DNA from: Phlebotomus papatasi
Taxonomy: Eukaryota; Arthropoda; Insecta; Diptera; Psychodidae
Assembly (NCBI RefSeq): GCF_024763615.1
Contig: NC_077223.1
Location: 110,236,627 to 110,300,626 of the forward strand
Reading direction: 5' to 3'
Length of the DNA: 64,000 nucleotides
The notes below the pieces were generated by a model. That model searched no databases. It was not told where the DNA came from and saw only the letters and a program-made list of their open reading frames with translations. How positions within the stretch are numbered: the stretch's first letter is position 1; every line of letters begins with the position of its first letter. Below, piece after piece: positions 33,859-46,650 of the stretch. The translations under genes were made by a program, and so were the position numbers.

Positions 33859-34287
33859 GGGTAAGTGTGCCAAATTCCGGCCAGCTTGCAATTTCGGCCA
33901 CCTTTTTTTGTTCCTCGAATTTCCACGAACTTTTAGATTTTACGTACTCTAGAGATTATACAATGCAAAAGGATAACAAAAAATGTAGCTTCGACAAACG
34001 AGATGACGTGAAAAAGATATTGGAAGAATTCCCGAAAAGCAAGGAACTACGAGAATGAAGGTGGCCGAAATAGGGCACCAAAGCTATGTCAAAATTTTTA
34101 TTCATTTTAAAATGTATTAAGAATAATTTAGAGTAAATAAAAACGATAAACTCTTTACAAGGTTCCAAGCAACACTCTTTAAGAAGAAAGAATTAAAAAA
34201 AAATCAATTTGAATTTAAAATATTACATTTCAAACTTGAGACTTTGACGCTTGCATGCAACTATGCCGAAATTTGGCACATTTACTG
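33859..34287 (+). mobile_element. Family C TIR element, copy 3
   Basis: Starts GGGTAAGTGTGCCAAATTCC, ends CCGAAATTTGGCACATTTAC, flanked by TA (33857-33858, 34288-34289). Same orientation as 7218-7931, without the D insert. Confidence 0.8.
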
Positions 34288-34289
34288 TA

Positions 34290-35730
34290 TAGGTAGAAAG
34301 ATAAAGTAATGCCATCTAGTGCCAGGTAGATTGGTCTGCTTGTTAAAAAAAAACTAACTATTGGTTTAAAAAAAAGACTGTTTGAATATTTGTGAAGCTT
34401 TTGATTTAATGTTTTCTTTAAAGCTTCTGTTACAGCTTTTAAAAAAGAATCCGTAATAGCACCTTAGTGGATAGCTTTCAGTGTTATACGAGCTTCAGAC
34501 CCAAGGCTTAGTCATATGGCTTAACTGTTATAATTTCTTATCAGTCATGATTATTTTAGAAAATTTAACGTATGATCAGATTATTAAGGACAAATGACTA
34601 GATTCTGAAGGATCAACAAAATTCGTTTCCATTTAGGATTCTGAGATCTTCGTGAACTAGGCTAAACCTCTAGTCTGAAGACCACTTTAGGCAATGTAAT
34701 TAATTTCTATAAAATTCAACATTACTTCTAACGGAGCTTTAAACATCTATCCATCGGAAGGGTAATTTTTTGCACGCTGTAAAATTATCAACAAGTTGCA
34801 CAAAAAGCTTTCTCATAAAGTCCAATTTGCTGGTATAAATTTCAAATATAGTGCCAGTTGCTGTGCCAAAAATCCTTCTTCCAGCTTTATTTACATTGTT
34901 CGCTCTCCGGTATTTATATTTTTTTTCTAGATGATTTTCCACACCCTCAACCCTTATAAATGGCAATTTTCTCCAGGCGTGAGAAATTTAATTAAACTCG
35001 AAAAAGGGAACGTAAGTGGGAAAGGGTGAAAATTCCAAAAGTGACGCCAAGGGGGAAAAATACAACTGGTAGCCAAAGTCAATTAAAGTTATGGTAAATA
35101 TAATTCTACACACTCTTTGGTAAATGCTCCAACAAGTGCAAAGTAAAGCCAGCAAATGCTGTGTAAATCGATTCTGACCTCTTTAATATCCACTCCAACG
35201 TTCCTAAGAACGTACCAATACAGAACGGTGATTTTTAATTGGATCAATTTTGGGGAGAAGAAGTGCATTAAATCATTGAAATTATTGAAAATACTTGTGA
35301 TTCTGGTCCGGAAGCTTCCGATGAGCTTTTAAGCAAATGAATTTTATGTGAACGATGGAATGAATAATTTGTTCTTAATTTTAGATTCTTGCAAATAATA
35401 TTTTACCCAAGATTTCAGCATTAATATTATATGGATTTGATCCCTGTAGAACTCGAATAACTTTTCGATTATTCAGGAATATTAATCTTCTTTGCAATTT
35501 AATAGCTTTCTCACAATAACTTTCTTGAATACTTTGGATAAATAAATTTTGTTAATTTTCGACTGTAATAGAAGATATTGATTTTAGCATATGCATATTC
35601 TAAATTAATTCCTGAAACAAAATTGATATTTTCATTAAATTTTTAGAGTGTGAATAAATTATACTCCAATTAATTATTTTTAATAATTAATTTAATTAAT
35701 TTTATCTATCTATCTATTTTTTGTTTGTCT
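34290..35730. other. Intergenic stretch, nothing assigned
   Basis: A+T-rich; a frame at 34739-34966 (minus) matches nothing recognisable. A TCTA microrepeat lies near 35704-35717. Confidence 0.5.
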
Positions 35731-35963
35731 GGCAAAAATTTGCGAAAAAAATGGCAAAATTTTACGAACATTTTTTGTGTTCACGAACATTTACGAACAA
35801 ATGTTCGTAAAAGTAGCAAGAAAAGCTAGACAAGTGCTCATGTTACGAGCAATGTTTGTGAAAAAAGTACAAAATTTTACGATTTGCGAGCATTTCGTAA
35901 ATCCACAATAGGAATTTATAAACATTTACAAACAATTTTACGAAATATTTTCTTTCTGTGTGG
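35731..35963 (+). mobile_element. MITE M, partial copy
   Basis: AACAAATGTTCGTAAAAG, ACGATTTGCGAGCATTTCGT and CAATTTTACGAAATATTTTC align with the right half of 9991-10395. Confidence 0.65.
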
Positions 35964-36019
35964 TTAATTTTTCATAGCGTGCCCGAGCAGCACTTTGCCA
36001 ATTTAAAAGAAAATAAAAA

Positions 36020-37270
36020 ATTGGATGTATGAATGGTTTCGGTTCAAGGACATTTCGTTTTATCGTCGTTTTAAGATATCAAAAATATATAGCCAGCAAG
36101 AACCGATACATCGTAACAATATTGAATGCTCGAAATGGGGTCTAAATAGGAGGCTAATGCGACACCACATAGCCTATTCCCCTCAATTCCTATGTTCACC
36201 TTCAAGCGAGCTATGCCTGATAGGGCCTGGTACACTTAGGTGAGTGATGGAAGATTAGGTAATCAACCCCGGTGCGAAGTCACGAATCTGAGGCTAACGA
36301 ATAAGGGATCTGGAGGGGAATTCTGTAACACTCTGGCAATGCCATATGACAAATTGAGCTGGAATTTTAGGAGAGCTTTTTCGAAAATGCGATTCTGTAG
36401 CCGTGATATTGCCATTTCAGCTCACGTGGCATTGTCAGAAGTATTTGAGATTTCTGGCAATTCAAATGACAATAAATTTAGTTAAACAAATCAACCAAGA
36501 GGTACTGTATTTTGTAATTGCATTTTCGAACTCATATGATATGACAAGAAAAGCTCGAATGGCATTGCCAGGTTTCGAACTCGTGCACAATGCCACGACA
36601 ATTACAGAATTCCCCTACTGGTCATTGTAGAAAGGCTTGGGCAAGGGACTAACAACCCGTCCCCGTAAACGCTAAATTCAGGAAAATCATTTTTCAATAA
36701 TAATAATAATGCTGGTACAACATTCCATGAAGGAACAAGGCCTTCCCGCAAGGGAATTTCTAGACATGCATTATTATTTTTTCTTGTATGGGATGAGGTT
36801 GTCAGTCCCATGCCCCGTGGAATCAAGTGCAGTGAAGCTCACTGGATGCAATCCGAACACCTTTAACGCCAGAAAAATTCCTGGTGACCTAAAGGGGATT
36901 CGAACCTGGGACACTTGCATCATAGAGCGAGTGCTCTACCACTTGACCTATTGAATTCCCAATCAATTTTTAGTGTATATAATATTGGTGATGTATGATC
37001 GTCAAAACGTGTAAATCCGAAATTTAGGCCCGATCTGTCGAGGTCGAATTTAAGGAAAAAAAATACAATACAATACAAATTTCACCTAGGACCACAAAAT
37101 CTGCTATTGTAAAGAATCTCGCTAGCTCACAAGGATCCTCCGATAGGACGGACTTTCCGACAGCGACCTATGCTACGTTTTTGGAGCGAGCTCACGCCAG
37201 ACCTGAAGGAGGCGGAGGAGCTTAGTGCGAGAGACCCGGTCCCTTAAAAGAACGTTGCACCCACATAAAT
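36020..37270. mobile_element. Probable decayed retrotransposon/SINE cluster
   Basis: This block is richer in G+C than its surroundings, has short frames in several phases (36025-36243, 36240-36485, 36403-36630), contains tRNA-like promoter boxes (36889-36960) and ends in a stretch resembling a transposon 3' tail (37030-37270). No protein domain could be read, so the class is inference. Confidence 0.35.
36889..36960 (-). repeat. tRNA-derived SINE-like head
   Basis: On the minus strand AAGTGGTAGAGCACTCGCTC resembles an A box and GGTTCGAATCCCC is a B box at the spacing of a tRNA promoter. The acceptor and T stems do not pair well and the anticodon loop is one base too long, so it is not an intact tRNA gene. 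Confidence 0.6.
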
Positions 37271-37538
37271 TAGTAAGTAAGAACCGATATTTAAAATAAA
37301 CTACCTTCTGTGTTTTTCTAAAGATTTTCCGTCTTTGATTAGCAAAAATTTATAAAAAGCTTAATACAGGACCAGTAGTTAGAAGTTCTGAATTTTAAAA
37401 TGCATTTTCTGTCTGCAATCAATTTAAAATTGTTTCTTTCTTTTTGTACTTGAGGACCAAAGATCCATTTATATATTGAATCGATTTAATTCTCTCTAAA
37501 GAAAAAATTAAAGATCTTTGAATTTTTATTATTCTTTA

Positions 37539-37964
37539 CGGCAGAATCACATTGACAGTAAAATGCTCACCGTCACTGTCAAAAGTCTCACCGTGTTTCG
37601 AAATTTTACGCATTTTCATTGCAATTCTTATGCAAATTTTCCATTACCGTATTACCTTATCTCCTACTCGGTGGCACTAGGTGAAAATAATATAAGAAAA
37701 TTGAAGAAATGAAACGAAAATGCGATAAACGGTGAGCAAAAAACTGCACGAAAAACTGTAGCAAAAAAATCCTACAGTTTTTTTGCTCACCGTTTATCGC
37801 ATTTTCGTTGTATTTAATTCAATTTTCTTATACTATTTTCACCTAGTGCCACCGATTCCGAGATAAGGTAATACGGTAATTGAAAATTTGCGTAATAATT
37901 GCAATGAAAATGCGTAAATCAACAAAATACGGTGAGCATAAATACTGCCAATGTGATTCTGCCC
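37539..37964. mobile_element. Family E foldback MITE, Harbinger-like
   Basis: 426 bp, ends CGGCAGAATCACATTGACAG and CAATGTGATTCTGCCC, flanked by TTA (37536-37538, 37965-37967). It is almost fully palindromic around 37750-37780 (GGTGAGCAAAAAACTG against its complement). 3-bp TTA/TAA duplications point to PIF/Harbinger. Confidence 0.87.
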
Positions 37965-37967
37965 TTA

Positions 37968-40166
37968 AACCCAATGAAATTTCTAAAACAAGTGATAAAG
38001 GTCAATAAATAAATGACAAACATCCCTTAACAATCTTACACAATACACCATTGAAGGATTTTTCTCACAATGCGGAAAATAAAACGCATAAAATTTAGTA
38101 ATTAATAGAACAGTTGGATGTTTTATGGTGGTTAATTTGCTAAAATCAACTGGAAAGGGTTTACAACCATTGTGAAAAAAAAAATTTTTCATAATTTCTC
38201 CCTAAAGCACCTTCGCACTCCAGTATAAAGTTTAGTAAGTTCACCAAACTCCTCGTATGGGAATTCATTAAACCCAAGCAAAAAAGCTCCAGCATACTGG
38301 ATATGATTACCAGAAGCACCCTCGGCAATTATCGAGGAAATCTAACATAAATTTAATTAATAGGCACGTGATTGGATGGTAAAGTGAATGGTTTGAGGGA
38401 GAGAATTGGGGAGGGTGTATCATATGTGAAGTGGTTGTTCAATTAGGATCCTATCTTGGGCATCTTTTTCCCGATAATCGCACAATATCAAACTCGATAA
38501 TTGCTTTGGAGGGGGGTGAAAGGGGATGTGAATGTGGCTCATTTTGGGGTTTTGCTTTCAGTTTCAAAATTAATCCAAAGCACCCAACCCGAAGGCCTAT
38601 TAACAGGAATAGTGCCTGGGATCCCTCGTACAAGTAATTATCTCGATGGGAGATGAGGAGAGCTTGGAAAATTTACAGTCTCATCCCTTGGAAAATAATC
38701 TATTGGGCTCCAATGGTTCAATTATGAATGCGATTTTAGTTTTGTGCCCCCGAGATAGGGACTCAACCATTGAGATTAATTGCTTAATTACTATCTGGGT
38801 GAGTTAGTATAAAATTCTACCCCTCCTCTATATCACAGAAAGCTCTCACACGCAATATTTCAAGAGCTTTCGGGGAAAATATTGGGAGAAAATTGCCAAC
38901 AATTTCAGACAGAAATTTCACAATAAATTTTGCAAAAGCGGAGGGAGTGCTTTTCAAAAGGGGTTGCAACCAATAATTCCTATCACGTATTGAAATGCAT
39001 TTTCATCTCAATTCAAATGGGATGCTATTGCATTTGGCATAATGCAAAATGATGAATGGTTTTAAGCGTTTCAAGAGATCGTCACATCGTGTGCAACTAT
39101 TTCTGATAATTATTGTACCTTTTACCCAATAACAATAGAAAATGGGAAAATTTACGCCACAATGGCCTCCTCTTAGCCAAATATTCCAATCGTATTTTTT
39201 TATTGATTTTGCCATTCGTTGAATAGAATTTTTTTCCCATTAAAATAGATCACACGAGTCCTCCACATATCATTCCTCCCTCCCTCTCCCAAAAAAACCT
39301 TTCCAGTTGAAATTGAAAATTCATACAAAGGTGATGGAGATAACATTCCACCCATTAATGAATTTTCAATGAAATTTCCAACGGTGTGTAGCCATGTTTA
39401 TAGGAAAATAATGATGTTTTCTGGCTCTCTTGCATGGGAAAATCTGCTCCAAAATTGAACATTTATTTATATGTCATGCACAGGGGGCGGAATGGGGGCG
39501 TAAAAGCTTCATCACTGAAATTGCCTAGAATAGATGAGGAATTGCTTCACCTCCTAGCCCGAGGAATGAAGCCTGTTATTCTAATTAGGACGCCAAGGCA
39601 ATGGAAACATTACATATTTAGGATTCTGTGAAGAGAGGAAAATAAGTCAAATGTTCTTTGCTCAAAAAGGTGTGTATTTTGATGAGGAAATCAATTCAAT
39701 TTAATTTACATTTCAATTCAGCTTTCAAATTTACATTTTACTTTAAAGTTAACTTATTGCTCGAATTGCAGAGAGACAGCAATATCAACAATTGACTTTG
39801 AGTTATGTCGTACTTCACGCATTGCAGAGAGTTCCGGCTTAACTCATTCCTTACCATGGTATTATACATCATACGCAAATTGAGTGATTTTTGATGATTT
39901 ATTTCTGGGCAATTTTTATCCGAATTGCTGTCGGGAATGGATTTTTAGTAACGTTAGTTATTCAATTACTTGAGAAAAATAGTCCGACAGAGATGGAAAA
40001 CATTTTGTTGTTCATTTCTCGCTTCGCGGAAGTTCATGCAAAATTTTTGCTCAAAATAGCGAACGGAAAATTCTATATACTGACGAATTTGTTAAAATTG
40101 GCGTCTTTCCTCTTCCTTGATTTGAATTCTAGTTGCCAATTTATTTTCTTGGATAGTTACTCTATC
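37968..40166. other. Intergenic stretch, nothing assigned
   Basis: Moderately G+C-rich between 38400 and 39600 with small frames on both strands (38431-38637, 39003-39215, 39434-39631); none recognised. No repeat partner in the window. Confidence 0.5.
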
Positions 40167-40376
40167 TAAAGCAATAGAGTTTGTAATGAATTAATGCACA
40201 GAATTTAAATTCAGTGACCGTTAAGACGTGTGTTTGATAGATGCTCCCCGCGCCCCCATATGAGATAAATTTTTTTTCCTTTCAAAAAATTCATCTATTA
40301 ATCTATAGGAAACTAATCCCAAAATATGAACATTCTATCTCAAGTATTTCTGGTACATTAACTGAATGGGTTAAGA
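40167..40376 (+). repeat. Dispersed repeat W, copy 2
   Basis: Same orientation and extent as 32-243, without the adjoining family A element. Confidence 0.75.
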
Positions 40377-41169
40377 GAAAACGGACTGTAAGTACTTGAT
40401 ATGAATTGCCTATTATTGGGAGCTAGTTTATAAAAATAATTTATAAAATACACCTAAATGTATGCAATTTTTTTTACGCGGTAAATTTCAAATGCATGTC
40501 TTATAAATTTGTAGTTGGTGTCAAAAAAACACTGCACATATCATGATCTTTTTGTAAATTATTGCATAGATATCTCCTGCAGGTATGCAATTTTATTGTG
40601 TCACTGAAGTGAATTTGTGGGTTTTTTTCGATCCCGAAAAATTCTTTAAAGGCGGAACTCTCTGTATATAACGTTAATCGAGATTCACTTCTCATATGGT
40701 TAGAGATCAAACGGTTTGAGAAATCGAGATCAGTTTTTTGAAGACCCTCCTCCTCCATTTCCTTCATAATTTTCTGAAGAAAGGTGACATCCATTCTGTG
40801 AAGTGGTACTTCAATAGATCAGTAGAACTTTAGAACGAAGCCCAGTGATTGGAAAAAATGTTTAATTGGTAACAATTGGTAATCGGTTCATCTGACCAAG
40901 CAATACCACTACCAACAATGAAACTAAGCAGAATGAGAACAAGAGAAGCAGTACTTTTAAAATGTAGTAATCTTGACTAGTCCACATTAGATTACAATTA
41001 TCCCAATCGAAAAATAATCTATCGATACTCTTAGTAGTAACCGCAAAATTGAGTTAATATGATACAAATTATCCCTTTTGAGTGCCTAAACAGACTGAAA
41101 AGTTAAGAAAAAGTGCAAAATAAAGTAGTTTAACATAATGTTTTTCATGTCATTAAAAATTACTATGTA

Positions 41170-42072
41170 CTCCCTCCGTTCCGAAATAAGTCGTACGTTT
41201 GGGAAAAATTTTTGTTCCGAAATAAGTCATACGTTTGGGAAAAAAATGGGATTAAGGGAAAGTTTGTTGGTAAAAGTTTTGTGTATCAACAATATCTCTT
41301 CCAAAGGACTATTGTTAATGTTCAGAACTAAAATTGGGATCCAATCTTCATGGTAAGTTGAGGAACGAATGTCTTAAAAATGTCTTATTTTTTGAGTTTT
41401 ATTTTCAATCTAAAATAGGTGCAGAATGGTGAGAGATACAGACTTGGGACCTTCGGGGGACCCCCCATAAGTTGACCCTGGGAGCATTAATATGTCCTTT
41501 ATTTTGACCCCACCCCTCCCCTTCCCCTCCAAAATCATGTTTTTTGGGATTGCTCGAAAACGCGTCGTGTGATTTTTTTCTTCAATTCTGTATATGTTTT
41601 AGAGAAACATATAAATGGTCCCAGGGTTAACTTATGAGGGGTCCTCTGAAGGTCCCAAGTCTGTATCTCTCACCATTCTGCACCCAGGTATTCGAACACA
41701 TAAAAAAGGATGTTCTTTTTATTGCTCATTCTGCAAAATTTGAGATATAAAAAATGTCATATCAGTAATAACTGTTGAGTTCTACTTGTGCATACTAAAA
41801 ATTTAGAACAAATTCTAGCCTGTAATGTTAATCACAGTCCATTTTTTAGTAATTAACTATCTACCGGAGCTCTTTGAAAAAAACGCGAAAAATGGACAAC
41901 TTCAACATATGGATTCCTCAACTTACCATCGTGAAAGGATCCCCATATTATCCCTGAACATGGAGGATAGTTCATACATAAGATATTTGCAAATAACAAA
42001 AACATTCTCTGAAACCATTCCTTAATCCCTAATTTTTCCCCAAACGTACGACTTATTTCGGAACGGAGGGAG
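41170..42072. mobile_element. TIR element with Stowaway-like ends
   Basis: Left end CTCCCTCCGTTCCGAAATAA, right end GGAACGGAGGGAG, flanked by TA (41168-41169, 42073-42074). The outer 36 bp (to CGTACGTTTGGG) is repeated in tandem just inside the left end. CTCCCTCCGT..C with TA duplication is the classical plant Stowaway terminus. No transposase frame is present. A second inverted-repeat element (41418-41684) sits inside. Confidence 0.85.
41418..41684. mobile_element. Nested inverted-repeat element J
   Basis: GGTGCAGAATGGTGAGAGAT at the left and the complement ending CACCATTCTGCACC at the right, with arms of over 60 bp (ACTTGGGACCTTC.., CCTGGGA). Diverged relatives of the inner block appear at 29940-30005. 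No target duplication seen. Confidence 0.7.
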
Positions 42073-42074
42073 TA

Positions 42075-43631
42075 ATACTCAAACAAAGGTAAGATTCCTT
42101 AAAGGAATATGGGAAAATATGATGCGTACGAAGCTAGAGTGTGTGTGAAGTCTGAAAGCTTTCCCCTACAATAATCATGCTAATCACATTACGCACGATG
42201 TGCACGATAACAGTAGTAATTTTTTTTAGAATGTAGCATAGAAAATATATTTAAAAAAATAGTGCATTTGTCGCAGAATAAATTCCCTGTTCTAATTTAG
42301 CATTGCGAAAACTTCCGATTTAAGTCTGATTCCGAATACAGTCAATCTATCCTCCTAACACTATTTTCGTACCATCCCATATGGGGCTCTTTCATTCATT
42401 TTTTACTTTTCTACGGAGATGTTGTTAACGTATTAACCCTATAAACCATTAAAAAACACTTAAGTGTATTTCAATTTTTTTTAGTACTAATTTATAAACA
42501 AAATATGCTCTTGCAGCAATTCATTATTGTTCTTATAACAAAAGAAAATATATAAATACCTGTCACTAGGTGCTTTTAGTACATATCTGTGCTAATTGTG
42601 TGTACTAATTTCATGCTTTTTTAACCACATAAAATGCGTTTTTTAATATAATATTTTCACGAAATATGAGGAATTAATACATGAGTTTGCTTTAACTAAA
42701 TATTAAGTACATGAATGGTTTATTTCATGTTTAATTTGAATTTATAAAAGATACTAAACAGAGTTCTTATTCACTGTGCTAACACGTTAAGACATCTCTG
42801 TGCTAAGCAGTAGGTGTGTCAAACACCTTAGGGTCCAAATAGTAACAGGTTAATCCTCGAGAATATTTAGTCTGTAAAATTTAGTAATAGTGAATTTAGA
42901 TAAAGTAGTTTTATGCAAAGGACCTTGTTACGGCGCAATCTTAATTTTTTAGCGCAATTGCAAAGATTGGCGCGTGAATCGATGAGAATGGACTGTAAGC
43001 CAGTGGCGCTCATTTCATGCAAGTGGAGCACTGGCTAATGCGGGTTTTTTACTCCTCCCAAAGATCCCGCTAATCCTGATGCGCAATCGAGTTCCCAAAA
43101 ATTACCATTTTTTCCTTCTATTCAGTCTCAAATAATCCATTGGCACAAGAGCATTCGAGTGAATTCCAAAATCAATTTATGTGAGAAAATTATTGTAAAT
43201 TATTTATTAAGTTAAAGAAAATAAGTGGAAAGGATTGTAAAAATCAGTGAATTTATTTGGTGAACATTAAAAATTATTGGTGGTGGAACAAAGTGTTTTT
43301 TCATCAAAGTTTTTCGCCAACACGTGGGACCACGTGGAGTCTTTTAGAAGACACACATTTTCTGGACATCAGACGGAAAATCTGCCCATCGCGGGAAAAT
43401 TTCGTCCATTCGACCGGATGGTTCGGTGGACAGGCAGATATTAATTTTCCGTATTTTTCTACCGTTTTTCAGGTAATTGGGAAACTAAAGCACAGTCCGT
43501 GCAATCCATTCTAAAGTGGAATACTTATACTTTTTCTACTACATTTTCCCAAGGTAATTCAGTGGACTCCTTTCTGAGACTTTTGGGGCAATTTTTTTAT
43601 CGTTCAATTATTTCATCTTCTTTAAGGTTTG
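42075..43631. other. Intergenic stretch, nothing assigned
   Basis: A+T-rich; a frame at 43257-43514 matches nothing recognisable. Confidence 0.5.
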
Positions 43632-43846
43632 TGTAACTGCACAGAATTTGAGAATTTAAAAATTCGCCATTTTTGAGCTTAAATATTCACTACATAGCAA
43701 AAAGCTAAAGACTTGCAAAAAATATTCTAGATTCGTTCAACCTTCTGCTTTCAGATTACATACAAACATAAGAAAAAATAATTTTAGGTAGTCAGGAAAA
43801 ATTATTTTCTTTATGGGACACCGGTGTTCCAATCGTCCTTAAAGAG
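43632..43846 (-). mobile_element. Truncated piggyBac-like MITE (family K)
   Basis: GGACACCGGTGTTCCAATCG, then TCCTTAAAGAG and TTAA, is the inverted left end of 53400-53918; the other half is missing. Confidence 0.7.
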
Positions 43847-43882
43847 TTAATGGTGCTTATAAAATGGAAAATGAAAATGTTT

Positions 43883-44063
43883 TTTTAGCACTTTACTATT
43901 TTCAAGTGCTTCTGCATTATCGACTTTTCTTTCTGTTAGTTCCTGTCACGACTGTTTTTCGGTTTTAGAACAAAGCGAGGACTGAGGTAAACATTCGCGA
44001 GAGGAACAAATACAAAGAATGTCGATAGTGCAGAAGCATTTTAGAACAGTGAAGTTCTAAAAA
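43883..44063. mobile_element. Small MITE Z with inverted ends
   Basis: The left arm (TAGCAC.., AAGTGCTTCTGCATTATCGA) pairs with the right arm (GTCGATAGTGCAGAAGCATT..) over roughly 45 bp. 181 bp; no copy elsewhere in the window. Confidence 0.65.
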
Positions 44064-46396
44064 TAACATGTAATGTAAAATTATTTGTTATTTAGGATTT
44101 TCAGTAGATCAGGAACTGGGTTAAACCTCCAGTCCGGTGACCGCTTTAAGGGTACCAATAGTCTTTTTGAAAACAATACCACTAATAAATGTAATACCGT
44201 GTGACGGAAAAGAAAATTCCACTCTATTTTTTGACAGTGTTTGGGCAAAGAAAGATTTACCTCATGTTTTTGGTAATTTTAATTTTTAGTACTAAATTGT
44301 TAATTATTAATTAAAATTAACATTTGGTTTTGTATTAAAACACAAAAATGAATAATTTAATTTTTTTAAAAAACGTCAGGCTTGGCTGTGGACAGAATTG
44401 CACCAATATTGAGTTTATACTAAATTTGTTTGAATTTATACTGCGATCGCTGATTGGTCAAACCTTCCAAGCAAGCCTTGTTGCAATGAAACTATAATAT
44501 TTTAATGGAGCAATATATCAAAACTCATGTTGATAATGTTTAATTAGAATTAAAAAGAAAAGCACATAAAATATTTTACAGTCGACAATAAAGCAACATT
44601 ATATGTAGAATTCTTTTATAATTTATTTTCTGTATAATAGCCTGAGTTAATTAAATATTCCATAGTAATTTCGCTGCTGTTATTTTTTAAATTTTGTTTC
44701 AGAAGCTTTTTTGTTGTGTTTGATTCGATATAAGTTAGTATTGCATTACAAACTGAAGATAGACTAAGTTCTCAATGGTGCTAGGAGGGTTAACGGCCTC
44801 TTCCAAATTAAAATTAACAAAATTAAAACCACGTTTTCACAAATAGAGTTAATGGATTAATTTCATTTGCGAACTCCCTAACTCATTCACCAACTTCCGA
44901 AAATTCATTTGAGAGCAATTTTTTTTTACCTGGTAAAAGTCTCTTGAGCAAACATCATTTGGGGGATTGGTTTGAATAGAGATGAAAGAAAGTGCCAGCA
45001 TGGGAAATATTATTAAAAATTCAAGAAAGTGGAGGCAAACACGACTAAGTACTTAGGCGACATTTGCAAGACTTGTTACAAAATTACAACGCAATCCATC
45101 ATGAAGTGAATACCTTGGGACTTACTCAGACTTCTGGCACGGCAGAAGAAGATCGCATGTGATTCATCAAGCGCTGACACGATAATAAGTTTGTGCTATT
45201 TTTCTTGTCGTCCCGCGTCAGAATTCATCCAGGAAAAATGTCTGGGATTGTGTCACACATCCAATTTGCAGACAGATAGAATTTTCCCCAAGACATGCCC
45301 AATTTCCCAAAAAAAAAAACACCCAACATTTTTCCCTTCCCCCCCCCCAAGAAACTTAGCCAAGAGGAGGAGAAAATGTTTACGACCAACTTCAAAATTT
45401 CTGATATCACCTGCTGAATTTTATTCATCGCCGCCTATTCCAGCAAAACCAATTCCAATTTCCATAAAATTCAGCGCGCAACGGATCTCATTTTAATCTA
45501 ATTCTCATTTCGAAGCTCATTTGGAAATTTATTGAAGCACTGAAACGACAATTCTGGACCATTTCATCCATTGCTTCATTATGCGGTAACCCTTTTCAGC
45601 GACCGATGCCATTCACAGGAATCTGCCAGGCAGGATGGATGAGTCTGTGGGTGAAAACAAGGGGATCATGTGGAAAATTGTGGAACATTTTCTCCTAACC
45701 ACGCAAGGCGCTTTCCGAAGTAGATTTATCGAAAATATTAATCATCTTTCTCAGCGACATCCGCAACAATGAGCCAGTTTTGTCGGCATTCAATATTCTC
45801 TATGAATAAAATATGTCAAGGGAGAAAAGATTCTCAGAAACTTGTACAATGCTTTAAATGAGCTTTAAAACAAAACTCGATAAAAATTTAATAAACTTAT
45901 TTCTAAATAATTAAAGAAGAATAGGTGTAGCGTGAAAATTCATTGTGCGATTTTTTTCAGCTCATAAACGGCTATGACCTTGAATAACTCTTACTAATGG
46001 TTTTTCAAGGTCATGGTAGAGAAAAACTCTAGAGAGTGTATTTATTAACGGACTAGCACAAGTTTTGATTCATTGGAAAGGTCTTTGATATACAAATAGA
46101 TTGTAGGATCTAGGCTAATAGTGTGCTTCACGTAGGGAAGCATGATGTCAGAAGGTACTTTAATCATAAAAGTCCCTACGATGAAGAAGTATCTATGTAG
46201 TATTTTTTTCCGAAGTTTCTGATTTTTCCCATCTGTTTTGTTAAATTATTGCAAGTTTCTGGTAAAGCGTAAGTCGATCTCTTTGCGTAAACTTTACCTA
46301 GAGGCGTGGTCGATTTTGTATTTTCTTAGTATGACAGATTCTCTGCATCTTAGTCACAATAGACGTACTAGGTTTTCTTTCTGGCCTCTATATCTA
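44064..46396. other. Intergenic stretch, nothing assigned
   Basis: A frame at 45191-45496 (plus), opposite one at 45225-45428 (minus), matches nothing known. A poly-C run is at about 45340-45350. Confidence 0.5.
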
Positions 46397-46648
46397 CACT
46401 GAGAAAAAAAGAGGGTGCGATTAACATTTTTTCCTCATAATTTTAACACTTTTTAGGTGTAAAAATATATCAACATTTTTTAATGTTAATTTCACACCTT
46501 TTTAAGGGTAAAACAACATGAAAAAGAGTACCTTTAACCCTAAATACACCTAAAAAGGGTAATATTTACACCGATTTTGTATCAATACTGCAGGGTAAAA
46601 TTAACATTTGCGGAATGTTATTTTAACTTTTTTGGATTTCTCTCAGTG
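46397..46648 (-). mobile_element. Family B MITE, copy 4
   Basis: Ends CACTGAGAAAAAAAGAGG and TTTCTCTCAGTG, flanked by TA (46395-46396, 46649-46650), same orientation as copy 3. Confidence 0.82.
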
Positions 46649-46650
46649 TA

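Noticed and set aside
36889..36960. tRNA gene
   Set aside because: A and B boxes are present but the acceptor and T stems do not pair and the anticodon loop has eight bases.
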